A stretch of 64,000 bases of DNA from Trichomonas vaginalis G3 (lineage: Eukaryota; Parabasalia; Trichomonadida; Trichomonadidae). Below are positions 1 to 9,638 of this stretch, piece by piece. Location: contig NC_067206.1 in NCBI RefSeq assembly GCF_026262505.1, forward strand, positions 5,608,879 to 5,672,878. The letters are read 5' to 3'. The notes under the pieces are model-generated. The model was not told the origin of the DNA and did not search any database. It was given only the letters and a program-made list of their open reading frames with translations. The number at the start of each line of letters is the position of its first letter. The first letter of the stretch is position 1. A program made the translations under genes and the position numbers.

Positions 1-8
1 TGAAAAAC

Positions 9-545
9 ATGTTCCTTGACAAAATAAAACCAACTACAGAAATAAATGACGCAAGACTGAAACGTTGGGTAAAAGCTTTCCCATTCACAAAAGATATTAT
101 TGGTTACATGGAAAGAAAACCAGAATGGCTACAAAAACATATATTTGGAAACGAGCTTATTCCATATGGACAAGCTATATTTGAAGAGCTTGAACCGGAA
201 ACTCAGGAAAGAGTCATGCAAACAATAAGCGAAGACTCAAATACAAACTATGACAAAATCTTTCTAGGATATAGGTTACCTGAGATGGCGACCAGAGCCC
301 AAAGGCAAAAAGGACATGGGAAATTTACAACATACTAGGTGAACATGAGGCAAAGATGCAACAACTTAAAGCAGAGGGCAAGTTACCAAAAGCGACACCA
401 AAGAAGAAGAGTAGAACAAAGTGAAAATAGTGAAGAAGTAACTTCATCTAGTGAAAGTAGTGGCAATGAAGGAAAAAGAAGAGTTAAAAACTCAGTCAGG
501 AAGAAAGTAAAGCTTGGTACGAGTGGGTTCTATTATGACACATAA
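9..545 (+). CDS. Unrecognised Polinton gene before the capsid gene (broken)
   Basis: Two adjoining coding stretches precede the capsid gene on the same strand. The first contains an acidic-aromatic segment (GYMERKPEWLQKHIFG); the second is rich in Lys, Arg, Ser and Glu, a composition common in small virion or DNA-binding proteins. I do not recognise the family. In Polinton B the equivalent place just before the capsid gene (58580-59010) also holds a protein with a basic tail, so a virion role is possible but is only an inference from position. Confidence 0.45.
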
Positions 546-577
546 ATTCAACTATTCTATATTTTTACCCATATGAA

Positions 578-2185
578 ATGTACGCCGCTCAGAATATAAC
601 GCCAACAGTTTTGGATGCCATGAACGGAAATGTTTCCGAATGGTATAACGAATGCGACAATGCCATTAGAAGGTCAGAAATAGTTCCTGGAACTTACGAA
701 TATACAACTGCTGTTTCTTATGGAAACGTAGGTGAGTTTGGAGAAGGTTCTTCAACAACAGTAGATATTGCTTGCGACAGGTTTCATATTATTTCTATTG
801 ACAACTCATTCTTATACGTGGAACAAGACATTGAAATAAAACCTTCTGCCAAGTTGTCTGACAAGAAAGGTTGCAATGGAATTTTCTATGTCGGATACCA
901 ATATGCTCCAGAAGTTTTCATGGGATATAAGATATATTCTAACTCTGACTTAGTTCAAACAGTAACATGGGCAAACTATGAATGGTTCGCTTTGAGAAAC
1001 TCAGTACAACCACAAGCTAGAGAACAAACAGACCAGTATGCAACTATTGAGAAAATAAGAAGACTTGACCCTAACGTTCCAGGAGTTTATGTTAACCTTT
1101 CTGGTTCAGATGGAACTGCTGCCACTAAAGTAAAACTGAAACTTAGAGTTCCTTTGTCATCTTTCCTCATCTTCAGGTTTTAAGATACTTGCCAAACTGG
1201 GCAGGAAAATTTCTATCGAACTTACTCCAAGCAAAAATAACTTAGTCATTGCACCAACACAAGACCCATTCACTCTTACAGACGTAAAGGGAACAAATCA
1301 AACGTCATTCGCCGAATTTTGCAAAGACAAAGTTGACTTAGACTTTGGTTTCTCAAACTTCAACAATGAAGTAAACTATTATTTCAATGCTGCTGGAACT
1401 GCTTGGGACCCAGTTAAGTTTACATGCGAACAGTTTGAATGCAAGAGAATAGAAAGCAGACTTGCAGTCTATATGTTGGACCCAGATATTTCAAATGCTT
1501 TAGCTGCCAAATATATTGCAGTTCCACTTATGTTCCCTATACACCAAATATCTGTCAAAGACTTTGCAGGTGAAGTTGGAAACCAAAATCCAGGAGCCGA
1601 AGGTGCAAGAACAGATATTGCTTTAACAACTGCAATGAAACATGCAGATACTATGTTTGTACTGTTCAGACGAACTATAAATGACTATTCTTGTTTCTAC
1701 AACCCTGGTATTAAATATCATATAAACATAGATGGCAAATATTATCCAGAGAAGAATATTCTACAGTTGAGGATATGAGTCATACAACTTGACATTAGAT
1801 GCTATGAACTTTAAACAACAACTTCACAACAACCATTAACCCTGAATGCAAAGTTCTATTATGCCATATGTGAAAGTATTGGACTCATACAGGAGGTCAA
1901 AAAACTCAATATACAAATGGAGACCGTTCAAACTTTTGGCTTGGCATTCCATTTGCTGACTCAGAAGACTTTATGGGTGGTATTTCAACTGTTGGTACTG
2001 TACAAATACAATATACTGGTGACAGAGACGGTCCAGATGAATTGAGAGCAAAGAAGTTTACAAAACCAATAGCACTTTTCACGGAAGATGCTCTTTTGAA
2101 GATTCGTTCGATGAAACCTGCTGGGGCTCCTCAGATTGGCATAACGACAGCTTCCATCGAGCAGATTTTGGCAGCAGGTCAGTAA
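578..2185 (+). CDS. Polinton major capsid protein (double jelly-roll type), broken
   Basis: Remains of a capsid-type protein of roughly 530 codons. The start region (MYAAQNITPTVLDAMNGNVS) and a C-terminal part with the pattern FADSEDFMGGISTVGTVQIQ then IALFTEDALLKIRSMK read like Polinton major capsid proteins: beta-rich, many Phe, Tyr and Asn, few charged runs. The final residues KPAGAPQIGITTASIEQILAAG form a flexible tail. It is followed closely by the penton-like gene at 3101, an arrangement expected for virion genes. The gene is broken, in a few places. The assignment rests on composition, length and context rather than on a clear motif; the counterpart in Polinton B is at 59037-60570. Confidence 0.6.
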
Positions 2186-2498
2186 GTTGTTCTTGAACTG
2201 ACTTCTCTCCGTCAAATATTGACAGTACGCCAGTTTTGACATAATATTGTATTATAAACTTTTCTTTAGTAATATCGGTCAGTTTTGAAGTTATATTTTT
2301 GTCTGCTTCAAGAACTTTCACCATCTCAGTTATACCAACTTTCTTTGCTTTATGAAAATATTTTGGTTCAGCAAAGACTGCTATTCTATAACATTTTCCA
2401 TTGTTTGTGTAAAGAACTATTCTGTCAATGTATTTGTATTGTTTGTGAGTATAAACTTTGTTCTGCTTCAATTCAATAAGATATCCGAATACGTCCAT
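2079..2498 (-). CDS. Small Polinton protein, convergent with the capsid gene
   Basis: An open frame of up to 139 codons running toward the capsid gene, with its last third overlapping the capsid C-terminal region on the other strand. It begins MDVFGYLIELKQNKVYTHKQ and is rich in Lys, Tyr, Val and Ile, suggesting a small globular alpha/beta protein. Its start is only 18 bp from the divergent gene reading right (ATG at 2517 or 2563), with a TTTTATTCTAAGTAAAATG-type spacer between. The 79-codon gene at 44748-44987 in Polinton B sits in a similar place next to the homologue of the neighbouring gene and may be its relative, but similarity is weak. Function unknown. Confidence 0.5.
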   Translation of the reverse strand: MDVFGYLIELKQNKVYTHKQYKYIDRIVLYTNNGKCYRIAVFAEPKYFHKAKKVGITEMVKVLEADKNITSKLTDITKEKFIIQYYVKTGVLSIFDGEKSVQEQLTDLLPKSARWKLSLCQSEEPQQVSSNESSKEHLP

Positions 2499-2516
2499 CT
2501 TTTTATTCTAAGTAAA
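2499..2516. promoter_or_regulatory. 18-bp bidirectional promoter-like spacer
   Basis: The whole gap between the divergent genes at 2498 (left) and 2517 (right) is a TTTTATTCT box followed by AAGTAAA directly before ATG. Similar spacers occur at 18006, 42810, 44112 and 45713. Read from either side the pattern is a T-rich box, then about 6-9 bases, then (T)AAATG. It is called from recurrence, not from measured transcription. Confidence 0.5.
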
Positions 2517-2562
2517 ATGTCATTTCCGAAAAATAGAAGCGTAAGTGTTTCAAAAAGGTTTA

Positions 2563-3096
2563 ATGGCGGTGGCAGATGTGAAGTTAAATTCACCAACTCA
2601 AACAAACAGTCAAAGTGTTATTGTCAATGTCAAAGACAGAGATGTTGAAGTGGGGAAACCATACGAAGACGAAGATGGTATAACAATTGTTCCTGTAAAA
2701 GAACCAACATATCCTGAAGTTAACAGAGACTTAAGTTCTGTTGCAGATATTCGAAACGACTACCAACAACTGAAAGACAAACTTCAAACTCAGGAGAAGA
2801 TTTGTCAAGCTTTAAGTATAATGTTAAACTTGGTCGAACACAACCCTGTAAAAGTGAACTCATATGTCATTGCACCTCATGAAGTTTTGAAAGAACTATT
2901 GAAACTTTTGACAGAGGCAGACGATATAAACATCAAAGAAATAGAACCCGACATTGGTTGCTGTGGTGTTTCATATAATGTCATTGACAAGATATACGTT
3001 ATGAAAGGAGGTGAAACGTTGAACTTAAAATATAGTTTCCCAGACGTTATAAAAATATTTGACGACCACAACATTTCATTAAAATTTATTTGCTAA
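2563..3096 (+). CDS. Conserved Polinton protein with C-terminal CC motif
   Basis: About 177 codons from the ATG at 2563 (MAVADVKLNSPTQTN...). The N-terminal half is low-complexity and polar; residues around 70-95 (NDYQQLKDKLQTQEKICQAL) look like a short coiled coil or helix, and the C-terminal part carries EIEPDIGCCGVSYNVIDKIYV. Polinton B encodes a clear counterpart at 44137-44751 with the same layout, including LDPEIECCGQTPLFMKIGNI. The adjacent Cys pair after an acidic-Ile-Gly/Glu context is the best family marker. It ends five bases before the penton-like gene, suggesting one transcription block of virion genes. Function unknown; a structural or assembly role is inferred from neighbours only. 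Confidence 0.7.
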   Translation: MAVADVKLNSPTQTNSQSVIVNVKDRDVEVGKPYEDEDGITIVPVKEPTYPEVNRDLSSVADIRNDYQQLKDKLQTQEKICQALSIMLNLVEHNPVKVNSYVIAPHEVLKELLKLLTEADDINIKEIEPDIGCCGVSYNVIDKIYVMKGGETLNLKYSFPDVIKIFDDHNISLKFIC

Positions 3097-3100
3097 GTAA

Positions 3101-3898
3101 ATGGCAGAAGACATAATGGTTTATACTATTACGACTAAAAACCCTGAGTCAGATAATTCTATAACAACAAACTTACAAAGTCCTCAAGGACGATATTGTA
3201 AACTAACCTTAAACACAATGACGACTAAAGCCTGTTTTGCTCTTTTGACACCAGAAGACTTTATTGTTGTGAATGGTAAAAAATACTCCTTTGAAGATAC
3301 TTACTCAGATATACCACCAACAGGTTTTGTTGACTTATTTAATACTTTAAGTACGGGTGTCACATGTGCTGCAACTAGAGCAGGTTTCATTATGTTTGGA
3401 TGTCCGACTGAGTTTACTATAAACGATATGAGCTATAATACAAAACTTATTTCTGGTTTTTACTACCAACAGTTTCCTATAACAGGAAAAGGTGTCATAC
3501 AAGGAATGTCTATTCCATTGACATTAAGCACACCAATCTTATATATTGTTTCAAACTTAGGTTCAAAGTGTTATTCGAATGTCGACAGAAACTATTATGA
3601 CCAAAAGATACTTATGCGTATAAACAATACTTTCTCTGCTGGTTTGCCTATTGTTCATTCGAATGCAGAATTTTCAACCTTATTGAACTCAAACACTTTG
3701 GCATGTATAACGTTGACATTAGTTGACGCAAACTTTGTTCCTGTAAAACTTTTATGTCCTATGTATTTGTCAATGACGGCAGAAAGTTTCGAATTGGAAG
3801 ATGCAACTGGTGAAAGTATTGTATTACAAGAACAACTTCAACAACAAATAGCTCAAGAACAACAAATGCAACAAATGCAACAACAAAGTCAAGAATAA
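3101..3898 (+). CDS. Penton-like minor capsid protein candidate, looks whole
   Basis: A 265-codon frame starting at the first ATG four bases after the preceding stop. The body is beta-rich (ITTKNPESDN, FALLTPEDFIVVNGKKYSFE) and the last beta strands read LACITLTLVDANFVPVKLL, a pattern I also see in the candidate at 44948-45712 (FRLVDFQGEPVELKAPVRM). That ending, a hydrophobic strand followed by D-x-(N/Q)-x-x-P-V-x-L, is typical of vertex or penton jelly-roll proteins of Polintons and virophages. A Gln/Met-rich tail (QQQIAQEQQMQQMQQQS) follows. It lies directly after the capsid block. Likely forms capsid vertices; the family call is moderate because no search could be run. Confidence 0.6.
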   Translation: MAEDIMVYTITTKNPESDNSITTNLQSPQGRYCKLTLNTMTTKACFALLTPEDFIVVNGKKYSFEDTYSDIPPTGFVDLFNTLSTGVTCAATRAGFIMFGCPTEFTINDMSYNTKLISGFYYQQFPITGKGVIQGMSIPLTLSTPILYIVSNLGSKCYSNVDRNYYDQKILMRINNTFSAGLPIVHSNAEFSTLLNSNTLACITLTLVDANFVPVKLLCPMYLSMTAESFELEDATGESIVLQEQLQQQIAQEQQMQQMQQQSQE

Positions 3899-3927
3899 AA
3901 AAATAATATTTTTTTATTTTTATAAAA

Positions 3928-5172
3928 ATGTACAGAATAGATGTTTCAGATTTTTATGACTTCCAAGCATTCAGAAATATGTGTCCATTTAGAGACTATA
4001 ACAAAGCAGTCGAGAATTTGAAACGTTTAGTCATTTATGTTGACTCTGCCCCAGAATGTTATGTCATGAAAGAATGGGATGTTGTCTTTAACAAACCAAG
4101 AGCAACAATAGTTTCAGAACAAGAATGTAGACAGAAACTTAAGAAAATAAAAGTCGTACAAGTTGGCATGAAGATGTTAGATGCTTGGGATATCTTATTG
4201 TTAAAGTTAGAAGATTTTTCAGTTCGTGGTATAAAGTTTTATACACCTTCTCCAAACTTCTATTCTATCTTCACTGGATATAAATACGAACAAGTAGAAT
4301 GGAAAGAAAATATTATAGAAGCTTGGTTAGACCATGTCAAAGAAATTATATGCAATGGAAACGAAAAGGTTTATGAGTATATCTTATGTTGGTTTGCAAA
4401 CATCTTACAACATCCAAGTGCTAAGAATGAAACTGCTCTCATTATAATTGGAAAACAAGGAACAGGTAAGAACACATTCTTTACAGATATCTTATGCAAA
4501 CTATTAGAAGGTTATTCGAACCCTAATATGACAAACTTAGAAAACATCTGTGGCAAGTTTAACTCTTCTATTGAGAATATGAAACTTATAGTTTGCAATG
4601 AACTTCAAAGTATAGATACAACAAAAGTTTTAAACTCAGATGCTTTGAAGAGTCTTTTAACAGATAAAGTTGGAGTTGTTGAAAGAAAGTATAAAGACCA
4701 AAGAGTTTGTGAAAATGTTGCAAACTTCATTATGGTTTCAAACAATGCTGTTCCGATGAAGTTAGAAAGTTCTGACAGAAGATATGTAGTTGTCAGAACG
4801 TCAGATTCTCATATGCAAGATACAGAATATTTTGACGACTTAGCAGAAACTTTGACATCTGACTTTTACAACCACTTGTTCTCATATTTCATGACATTAG
4901 ATATTTCTAAGTTCAATCCAAGACAAATTCCACATACCGAAGAGAGACAAACATTGTTAGAAGCAAACAAGAGTGTATATGAACTGTTCATAGATGAAAC
5001 TGACTTTGTGTCATTAGATGAAAAGTCTTTATATGATGAATATAAACAATATTGTCAAGAGTATGGTTATATGGCAGCTTCTAAACGTACATTCTTGGCA
5101 AATGTCAAAAGTCTTTTAGATGTTCAGAATGGTGTATACAAAAAAAGAAAATTTTTTCTGAGTAAATTTTAA
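3928..5172 (+). CDS. Superfamily 3 helicase (D5-like), looks whole
   Basis: A 414-codon frame with the hallmarks of viral SF3 replicative helicases. Walker A is GKQGTGKNTF at about residue 174, Walker B LIVCNELQS at about residue 217, motif C FIMVSNNAVP at about residue 270, followed by an arginine-finger region SSDRRYVVVR. The N-terminal 150 residues have no primase motif I can recognise. Such helicases unwind viral DNA as ring hexamers. They are usual in virophages and many Polinton-like viruses but are not part of the classical Polinton gene set, and I find none in Polinton B. It begins after a poly-A/T-rich gap (3899-3927) that probably holds its promoter. Family call strong; link to the polymerase of the same element is inferred from position. 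Confidence 0.88.
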   Translation: MYRIDVSDFYDFQAFRNMCPFRDYNKAVENLKRLVIYVDSAPECYVMKEWDVVFNKPRATIVSEQECRQKLKKIKVVQVGMKMLDAWDILLLKLEDFSVRGIKFYTPSPNFYSIFTGYKYEQVEWKENIIEAWLDHVKEIICNGNEKVYEYILCWFANILQHPSAKNETALIIIGKQGTGKNTFFTDILCKLLEGYSNPNMTNLENICGKFNSSIENMKLIVCNELQSIDTTKVLNSDALKSLLTDKVGVVERKYKDQRVCENVANFIMVSNNAVPMKLESSDRRYVVVRTSDSHMQDTEYFDDLAETLTSDFYNHLFSYFMTLDISKFNPRQIPHTEERQTLLEANKSVYELFIDETDFVSLDEKSLYDEYKQYCQEYGYMAASKRTFLANVKSLLDVQNGVYKKRKFFLSKF

Positions 5173-5200
5173 AAAAATATTTTTTTATCCGATAGAAAAG

Positions 5201-5619
5201 ATGACGAAATTCATCTCGGTAAACAAGTACATGTAGGACTTAAAGAAGAACTAGACCCATTCACATATTTGAATGTTTACTTCTACCATTTTGAAAAGTC
5301 TTCATTCAGCAAAGTTTGGAACATCGAACCAGTTAAGTTTGCTATTGTGACTAAAAATGGTGCGAAATTTGAAGACTTAGACATAGAAGGTTTGTTAACA
5401 GTCAAAGAAAGTTTTGACAGAAGGTTCTCAAACCTTAAAGAAGGCAAAGCATACAAACTTGTTATACCTTATGAACCAAAGAAGACAGACGACTATGAAT
5501 ATTATGAGTCTAAAGTTGTAGAAGTTCAAGGTAAATTGGGTAAAAAGATTTTAGAGTCTAAGCCAGTGTTTACTCCTAAAGAGGAAGAGAACATTGACAT
5601 TGACCCAGAAATGTTCTAA
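5201..5619 (+). CDS. Acidic Polinton protein after the helicase (broken)
   Basis: A protein of up to about 139 codons beginning MTKFISVNK after a T-rich leader. The main part includes YLNVYFYHFEKSSFSKVWNIE and then KEGKAYKLVIPYEPKKTDDY, and it ends with a strongly acidic tail (EEENIDIDPEMF). A beta-rich body and an acidic C-terminus after a replicative helicase gene resemble the design of single-strand DNA-binding proteins, but I see no decisive motif and this is only a guess. Not recognised by family. Confidence 0.5.
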
Positions 5620-5635
5620 AAATAAAATTTTATTT

Positions 5636-6083
5636 TTACATGTCAAATTTCTTTTTCTCTGGAACTGGTTCAGGTTCTTTCTTCTCTTCTTCTTTTTTCT
5701 CTTTCTTTTCTTTCTTCTTCTTTTCTGGTGGTGAGACGTCAAATTTCTCAGAACCATATTTATGTAAAAGTTCTTTGTCCTTTAATAGCTCATCTATTCT
5801 GTTTTCTATTTCATCTTCAAGAACAGCGCATGTGTCTTCTTTGCATTCTAAGAACTTTTGTTGGACTTCATCTTTCCAATCGGCGTCATCTCTGTCAACA
5901 ATCTGTCATTGACAAATTTTAAGACTGCTCTTTGTAATGTTTTATGGTTCTTGTCATATTCCCAGAAACAGAACTTTAGAACAAATTCACCTTTCTTGTT
6001 TACACTATGTAAGATTTTATGGTCGACAGATGTTTTGCTGTCAAAAGCTTGTCTCGAATATAGATAGCGAAATCGCTAGACAT
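5636..6083 (-). CDS. Polinton gene Y (A copy), broken
   Basis: A minus-strand gene convergent with the previous one. Part of the protein reads FVLKFCFWEYDKNHKTLQ, matching FVFTYVLKEYDRYHNEVNQ in the gene at 51290-51665 of Polinton B, so both belong to one family. The C-terminus here is an extreme Lys/Glu run (EKKKKEKKEKKEEEKKEPEP). The family is unknown to me. In B the gene lies between gene X and the KilA-N gene, here it lies beyond the ATPase, so it has changed place between the elements. The gene is broken. Confidence 0.5.
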
Positions 6084-6159
6084 TTTCTAAAAGATAAAAA
6101 TTTTAATTTTTCTAAAAATATGTTAGAAAAAAGTTTGCTGACATTGACAAAAATTTGAG

Positions 6160-6988
6160 AATGTTTTAAACAAGAACAAGAGGAAGTTAGAAAATGCTCA
6201 GATAAAGCCTATACATGACAAGTTCTTATTTGCTCAGAATGGTATAACAGGTCTAATTGCACCACCTGGGTCGGTAAGACTTTCACTTATCTTAAAATGG
6301 CTGCACAACAACAAGAACTAGATGAGAAGAACCCATTCTATGAGTTAGTAGTCATTTGTTCGACTTCTGGTCAATTTGACCAAACCGTCAATTCGTTCAA
6401 AGATATTATAAAGAAGTCTAAGTTAGTATGTATAAAGGATACTGAGTTGTTAGATTGGATAAAGAAGTACCAAAGAAGAGTTTTGAAGTATAATGCTATA
6501 AATGAGTATATAAATTCTAAGTTTAAAGACCCAAATGAGGAAATGCAGAGAATATTAGAGAAGAAACACTTCAGAAACAAACAGAAAGAGATAGAATACA
6601 TTTCGAAGAAATTGCAATCTTACGATTGGAAGACATACCTCATAGGTGTCTTCTTATCTTAGATGATTTCGCCTCTCATCCTTTGTTAAAGAACAGAGAA
6701 CAAGATATGTGTCGAATTCTTAAGAAGCTCAGACACTTCAACATCTCTGTTGTCATTTGTGTACAGACAGCAAAGAGTTTAAGTAAGGATGTTAAAAGAA
6801 TACTTACTGACATAATACTTTTCCCCGGATTGTCCGAAGACGATTTCATGGAACTTATGAAAGAGTCCATGGCAGGTAAGTTTGACAGACATGAACTATG
6901 GGAGAAGTACAAAGTCATACAAGACCCTCATACTTCTTTCAGAATTCATATCTACGCAAACAAAGTTCAAATTGTAAAAAGTCAATAA
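6160..6988 (+). CDS. A32-like DNA-packaging ATPase, broken
   Basis: Remains of a FtsK/HerA-type genome-packaging ATPase of the A32 family. The second half shows the Walker B strand CLLILDDFASHPLL and the helix-strand region SVVICVQTAKSLSKDVKRIL, which align with LLVCDDFAGKGLV and LTVAILMQTWRFLALNIKRL of the whole ATPase at 42826-43713 in Polinton B. The middle region ELLDWIKKYQRRVLKYNAI also matches B (ELIEFLQRYIRRKRKYYAI). In Polintons this enzyme pumps DNA into the capsid. The copy here is broken, in about two places. Confidence 0.8.
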
Positions 6989-7009
6989 AAATAAAGAGTG
7001 CATCTACCC

Positions 7010-7855
7010 TACTTGTTTGAAGTTGTCAAAATACTTTTTCTTTCAGTAGCGGTAAGTCTTCTTTGAAGGTAAGTATTGTACAACCTTTCATATCATAGTG
7101 TGTTTGAGGTAACGTATCTTGAACTATTTGTTTCACATCTTCATTTGGGGTCATTGAAATCGGTAAGTTTTCGCGATAGAACCAATTTCTGTCAGATTTG
7201 TAAATCTTAGCAAGGTCGTAAAAGCTTTTGTTTTTCTTCTGACTAAATGCAACATAACCATATCTTTATCTTCTTCATTTTCCAACTCTTCAGTATAAAT
7301 CATATACTTATAGTTTTTTCCTTTCCTTTTGGTACTGAACGTGGTATTCTTTTCTGAATGCTTTTGTCTTTTGCTTCAATGACTTCATCTTTTGCATGAA
7401 GTTTCTTTTCCATCTCTTCACGTTCTTGTCTATGAATTTCGTCAAGAAGTCTGTAAATATACCAAGCATAACGAGGCGAAGCCCTCACATTGCAACAGCA
7501 TTTACAAGAAGTCTATGTACATAAATCCTCTCAAACCGTTTGGCAATTTTTCACGATTTTCATAGAGTTTTGGCGACTGGGGTTTTTCTCCCACTCGAGT
7601 TTTTGCGACTACAGGATTTCTCGTAGTCGAATTTTCAGCTTCATTTAATAGTTCAATAGTGCTTTGGTTCCTAAACCAGTCTTGTGGTTTCTTATTGTCG
7701 GGTGCAAAACATGCTGTCAAAATACTTTGCATTTGGTACATATCGTCTTTGACCGAACGAATGAGACGTAACTGTTTGTTATACTGTATGTACTCGTATT
7801 CTTCATTTATAGCTTCATGGACTATAACTGTTGTTGTGTTCTCTGTTGTTGACAT
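7010..7855 (-). CDS. KilA-N domain protein (A copy), broken
   Basis: Minus-strand remains of a KilA-N type protein. The start MSTTENTTTVIVHEAINEEY is followed by PQDWFRNQSTIELLNEAE, the core of the KilA-N DNA-binding fold, then LPNGLRGF and SPRYAWYIYRLLDEIHRQER, the usual C-terminal helices of the domain. A coiled-coil stretch (EMEKKLHAKDEVIEAKDKSI) and a tail with KRIPRSVPKGKEK follow. KilA-N proteins of large DNA viruses and phages bind DNA and often act as regulators or anti-repressors. The copy at 51774-52590 in Polinton B is very similar. The start is preferred to an upstream in-frame ATG because the B copy begins with the same MST. Broken. Confidence 0.75.
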
Positions 7856-7966
7856 TACTGTCTTTACATACAAAATAAAAAAATAAATAAAAATAAAACT
7901 AACTTTATTTTTTCTATCTTAAGGAAATTCATGATTTTTGTGCTGAATTTAATAAAAATAATGTTT

Positions 7967-8002
7967 AGGTGAAGAGGTGAGATTTCACCTGTTTTTTCAC
8001 CC
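7967..8002. terminator. Palindromic 3'-end element, copy A
   Basis: The hairpin core AGGTGAGATTTCACCT lies between flanking GGTGAA and TTCACC arms. It sits in the spacer upstream of the KilA-N gene; together with copy B it forms a local duplication (about 7940-8060 and 8109-8210) that also repeats a few bases of the gene X 3' end. Seven copies exist in the two Polintons, nearly always just after a stop codon, which suggests a transcription or mRNA 3'-end signal. Confidence 0.5.
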
Positions 8003-8132
8003 CAGTTATTTTATAAACGTTTCACATGGTAAACGTTATTTTTTAAATTTTGTGAAAACTCAACGGTTTGACACATGCCCTAAAAATTATTTTACTCAGA
8101 ATTTTGTTGCTGAATTCAATAAAAATATATTT

Positions 8133-8180
8133 TAGGTGAAGAGGTGAGATTTCACCTCTTTTTTCACCTAATTTTTCACC
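8133..8180. terminator. Palindromic 3'-end element, copy B
   Basis: Same element as copy A, directly after the stop of gene X on the minus strand, here followed by two extra TTTTTCACCT units. The palindrome GAGGTGAGATTTCACCTC can fold into a stem with T-rich flanks. Confidence 0.55.
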
Positions 8181-8188
8181 TCTTTTTT

Positions 8189-9123
8189 TCACAAGCGTTT
8201 TACATGAATTGTACGATGTATATTTGAAATCCTAAACAGTTTTGTAGCTTCTATTTCTTCGCTGAGGATATCAAAAGTTTTAACAATGCCGAAGGTTTCT
8301 TTATACTTCTTCTTGACATCAGATAATAGGAAATCGTCAGCAGTTGGATAGTTTTTGTTCAGAAATTCTAACATGTTCATTTTATTTTCTACCGGCTTCT
8401 CTGCCTCCCTCTTTAAATCTGCATAGTCGTTTCTCATTCTTTCTATCTCTTTGACGGAGTAGTTATATTTCCTCATTGCTGCTTTACATTTAGAACATTG
8501 CGGGTTCATTTTTGCGTTATACATTGAAACCTTACCTGCTAAAACAACCAAGGCGTCAATGGTTTTCTTTAACTCAAAAGCAGTTGGTTTTATCTGTTCA
8601 TTCCATACCTTACCTCTTCTATCTTTATCTCTTATCTGCCATACACATTTTGCAGCTAATGAAACAAAGTTGTCGTATGTCTTAAACTCCCCAGATTTAT
8701 ATATGTCAGAGATGTTCTTATATACCATGTCGCAATCTTTGTCCATAACTTTATGGTTGCAATGATATCCTAGAAACTCATAATTTACCTTTCGTATGAA
8801 CTTCTTTATTTCTACTGAGTCAGTTGCTTTGACTTCAATTTCGTCGAATTCAGGAATAGTTAGTTTTGCTGCTGAATTTCAGGTAGTTTAGGCAAATGGT
8901 CGATGAGGTCCTCCATTTCATAAAGATACTGTTCATTTGTTTCATCTTTCGCACTACAGTCTAAATTACTTGTTAAAAGTTCCTGCTTTATCTTCTGGAT
9001 TTCTGTTTCGAAAGTAAATGAAGAAGGAATGAAGCTTTTCATTTCTACTAACATAGATGTTGGATTCATGACTAACGAGTTTGGTGCTGTTGTTTGAATT
9101 GTTGTTGTGCCGATTGTTGACAT
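8189..9123 (-). CDS. Polinton gene X (A copy), broken
   Basis: Gene of about 310 codons starting MSTIGTTTIQTTAPNSLVMN. It is nearly the same as the gene at 49959-50897 in Polinton B across its length. The C-terminal half has four cysteines in a CSKCKAAMRKYNYS setting with a nearby Cys, suggesting a metal-binding knuckle, followed by charged helices (ERMRNDYADLKREAEKP) and a basic end (SNIHRTIHVKRL). I do not recognise the family. A T-rich leader ending about 10 bases before ATG (9124-9182) is shared with gene X of B and both KilA-N genes, so these genes are probably expressed under one rule. The copy is broken. Confidence 0.65.
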
Positions 9124-9210
9124 TTCTGTTCTTTTATACAAAATAAAAAAACAAATAAAAATAAAACTAACTTTATTTTTTATTTCGGGAAAATTCATGA
9201 AAATTCAAGA

Positions 9211-9247
9211 GGGTGAAAAAAGAGGTGAAATCTCACCTCTTCACCTA
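9211..9247. terminator. Palindromic 3'-end element, copy C
   Basis: GAGGTGAAATCTCACCTC with flanking GGTGAA and TTCACC, placed just after the stop of the Pro/Gln-rich gene on the minus strand. The following AATTATATTTTTTGGTC is also found after copy F at 50941, so the homology between the elements extends past the hairpin. Confidence 0.55.
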
Positions 9248-9249
9248 AA

Positions 9250-9588
9250 TTATATTTTTTGGTCCGGGAACAACTTTCTCTCAATTGGAGCTGTAGCATA
9301 CTCTTTGCGTAAGCGGTTCAGACCTTCTTCGAAGTCTTGGTCTCTCTTGGACTGAGATTGGAATTGCTGGGGTGGAGCTTGCATAAACATCCAAGGGTTG
9401 GGGAAGTAAGGCATAGGCTGAGGAGGGTAGTTCGGGAAGCCTTGTGATGGGTAGTAACCTTGAGGTGGAAATTGGTAGTAATTCGGAGGTACTTGCTGGA
9501 ACTGAGGTTGCTGAGGAGACTGTTGTGGTCCTGCAGCTTTCGGTTCTTCTGGTTTGGGAATGGACTCGGTTGGTGGGACGTCGGACAT
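9250..9588 (-). CDS. Pro/Gln/Tyr-rich Polinton protein, looks whole
   Basis: A 112-codon frame starting MSDVPPTESIPKPEEPKA. Residues 25-80 are almost wholly Pro, Gln, Tyr and Phe (QFPPQGYYPSQGFPNYPPQP), an intrinsically disordered, aromatic low-complexity stretch. The last 30 residues (DFEEGLNRLRKEYATAPIER) form a charged helix. An upstream in-frame ATG would add nine residues. No family recognised; such composition is common in viral assembly or condensate-forming proteins, which is speculation here. Confidence 0.5.
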   Translation of the reverse strand: MSDVPPTESIPKPEEPKAAGPQQSPQQPQFQQVPPNYYQFPPQGYYPSQGFPNYPPQPMPYFPNPWMFMQAPPQQFQSQSKRDQDFEEGLNRLRKEYATAPIERKLFPDQKI

Positions 9589-9638
9589 TCGTTTGTGGCT
9601 TAACCGTCGGACCACAACGATAAAAATCTCTGCTACTA

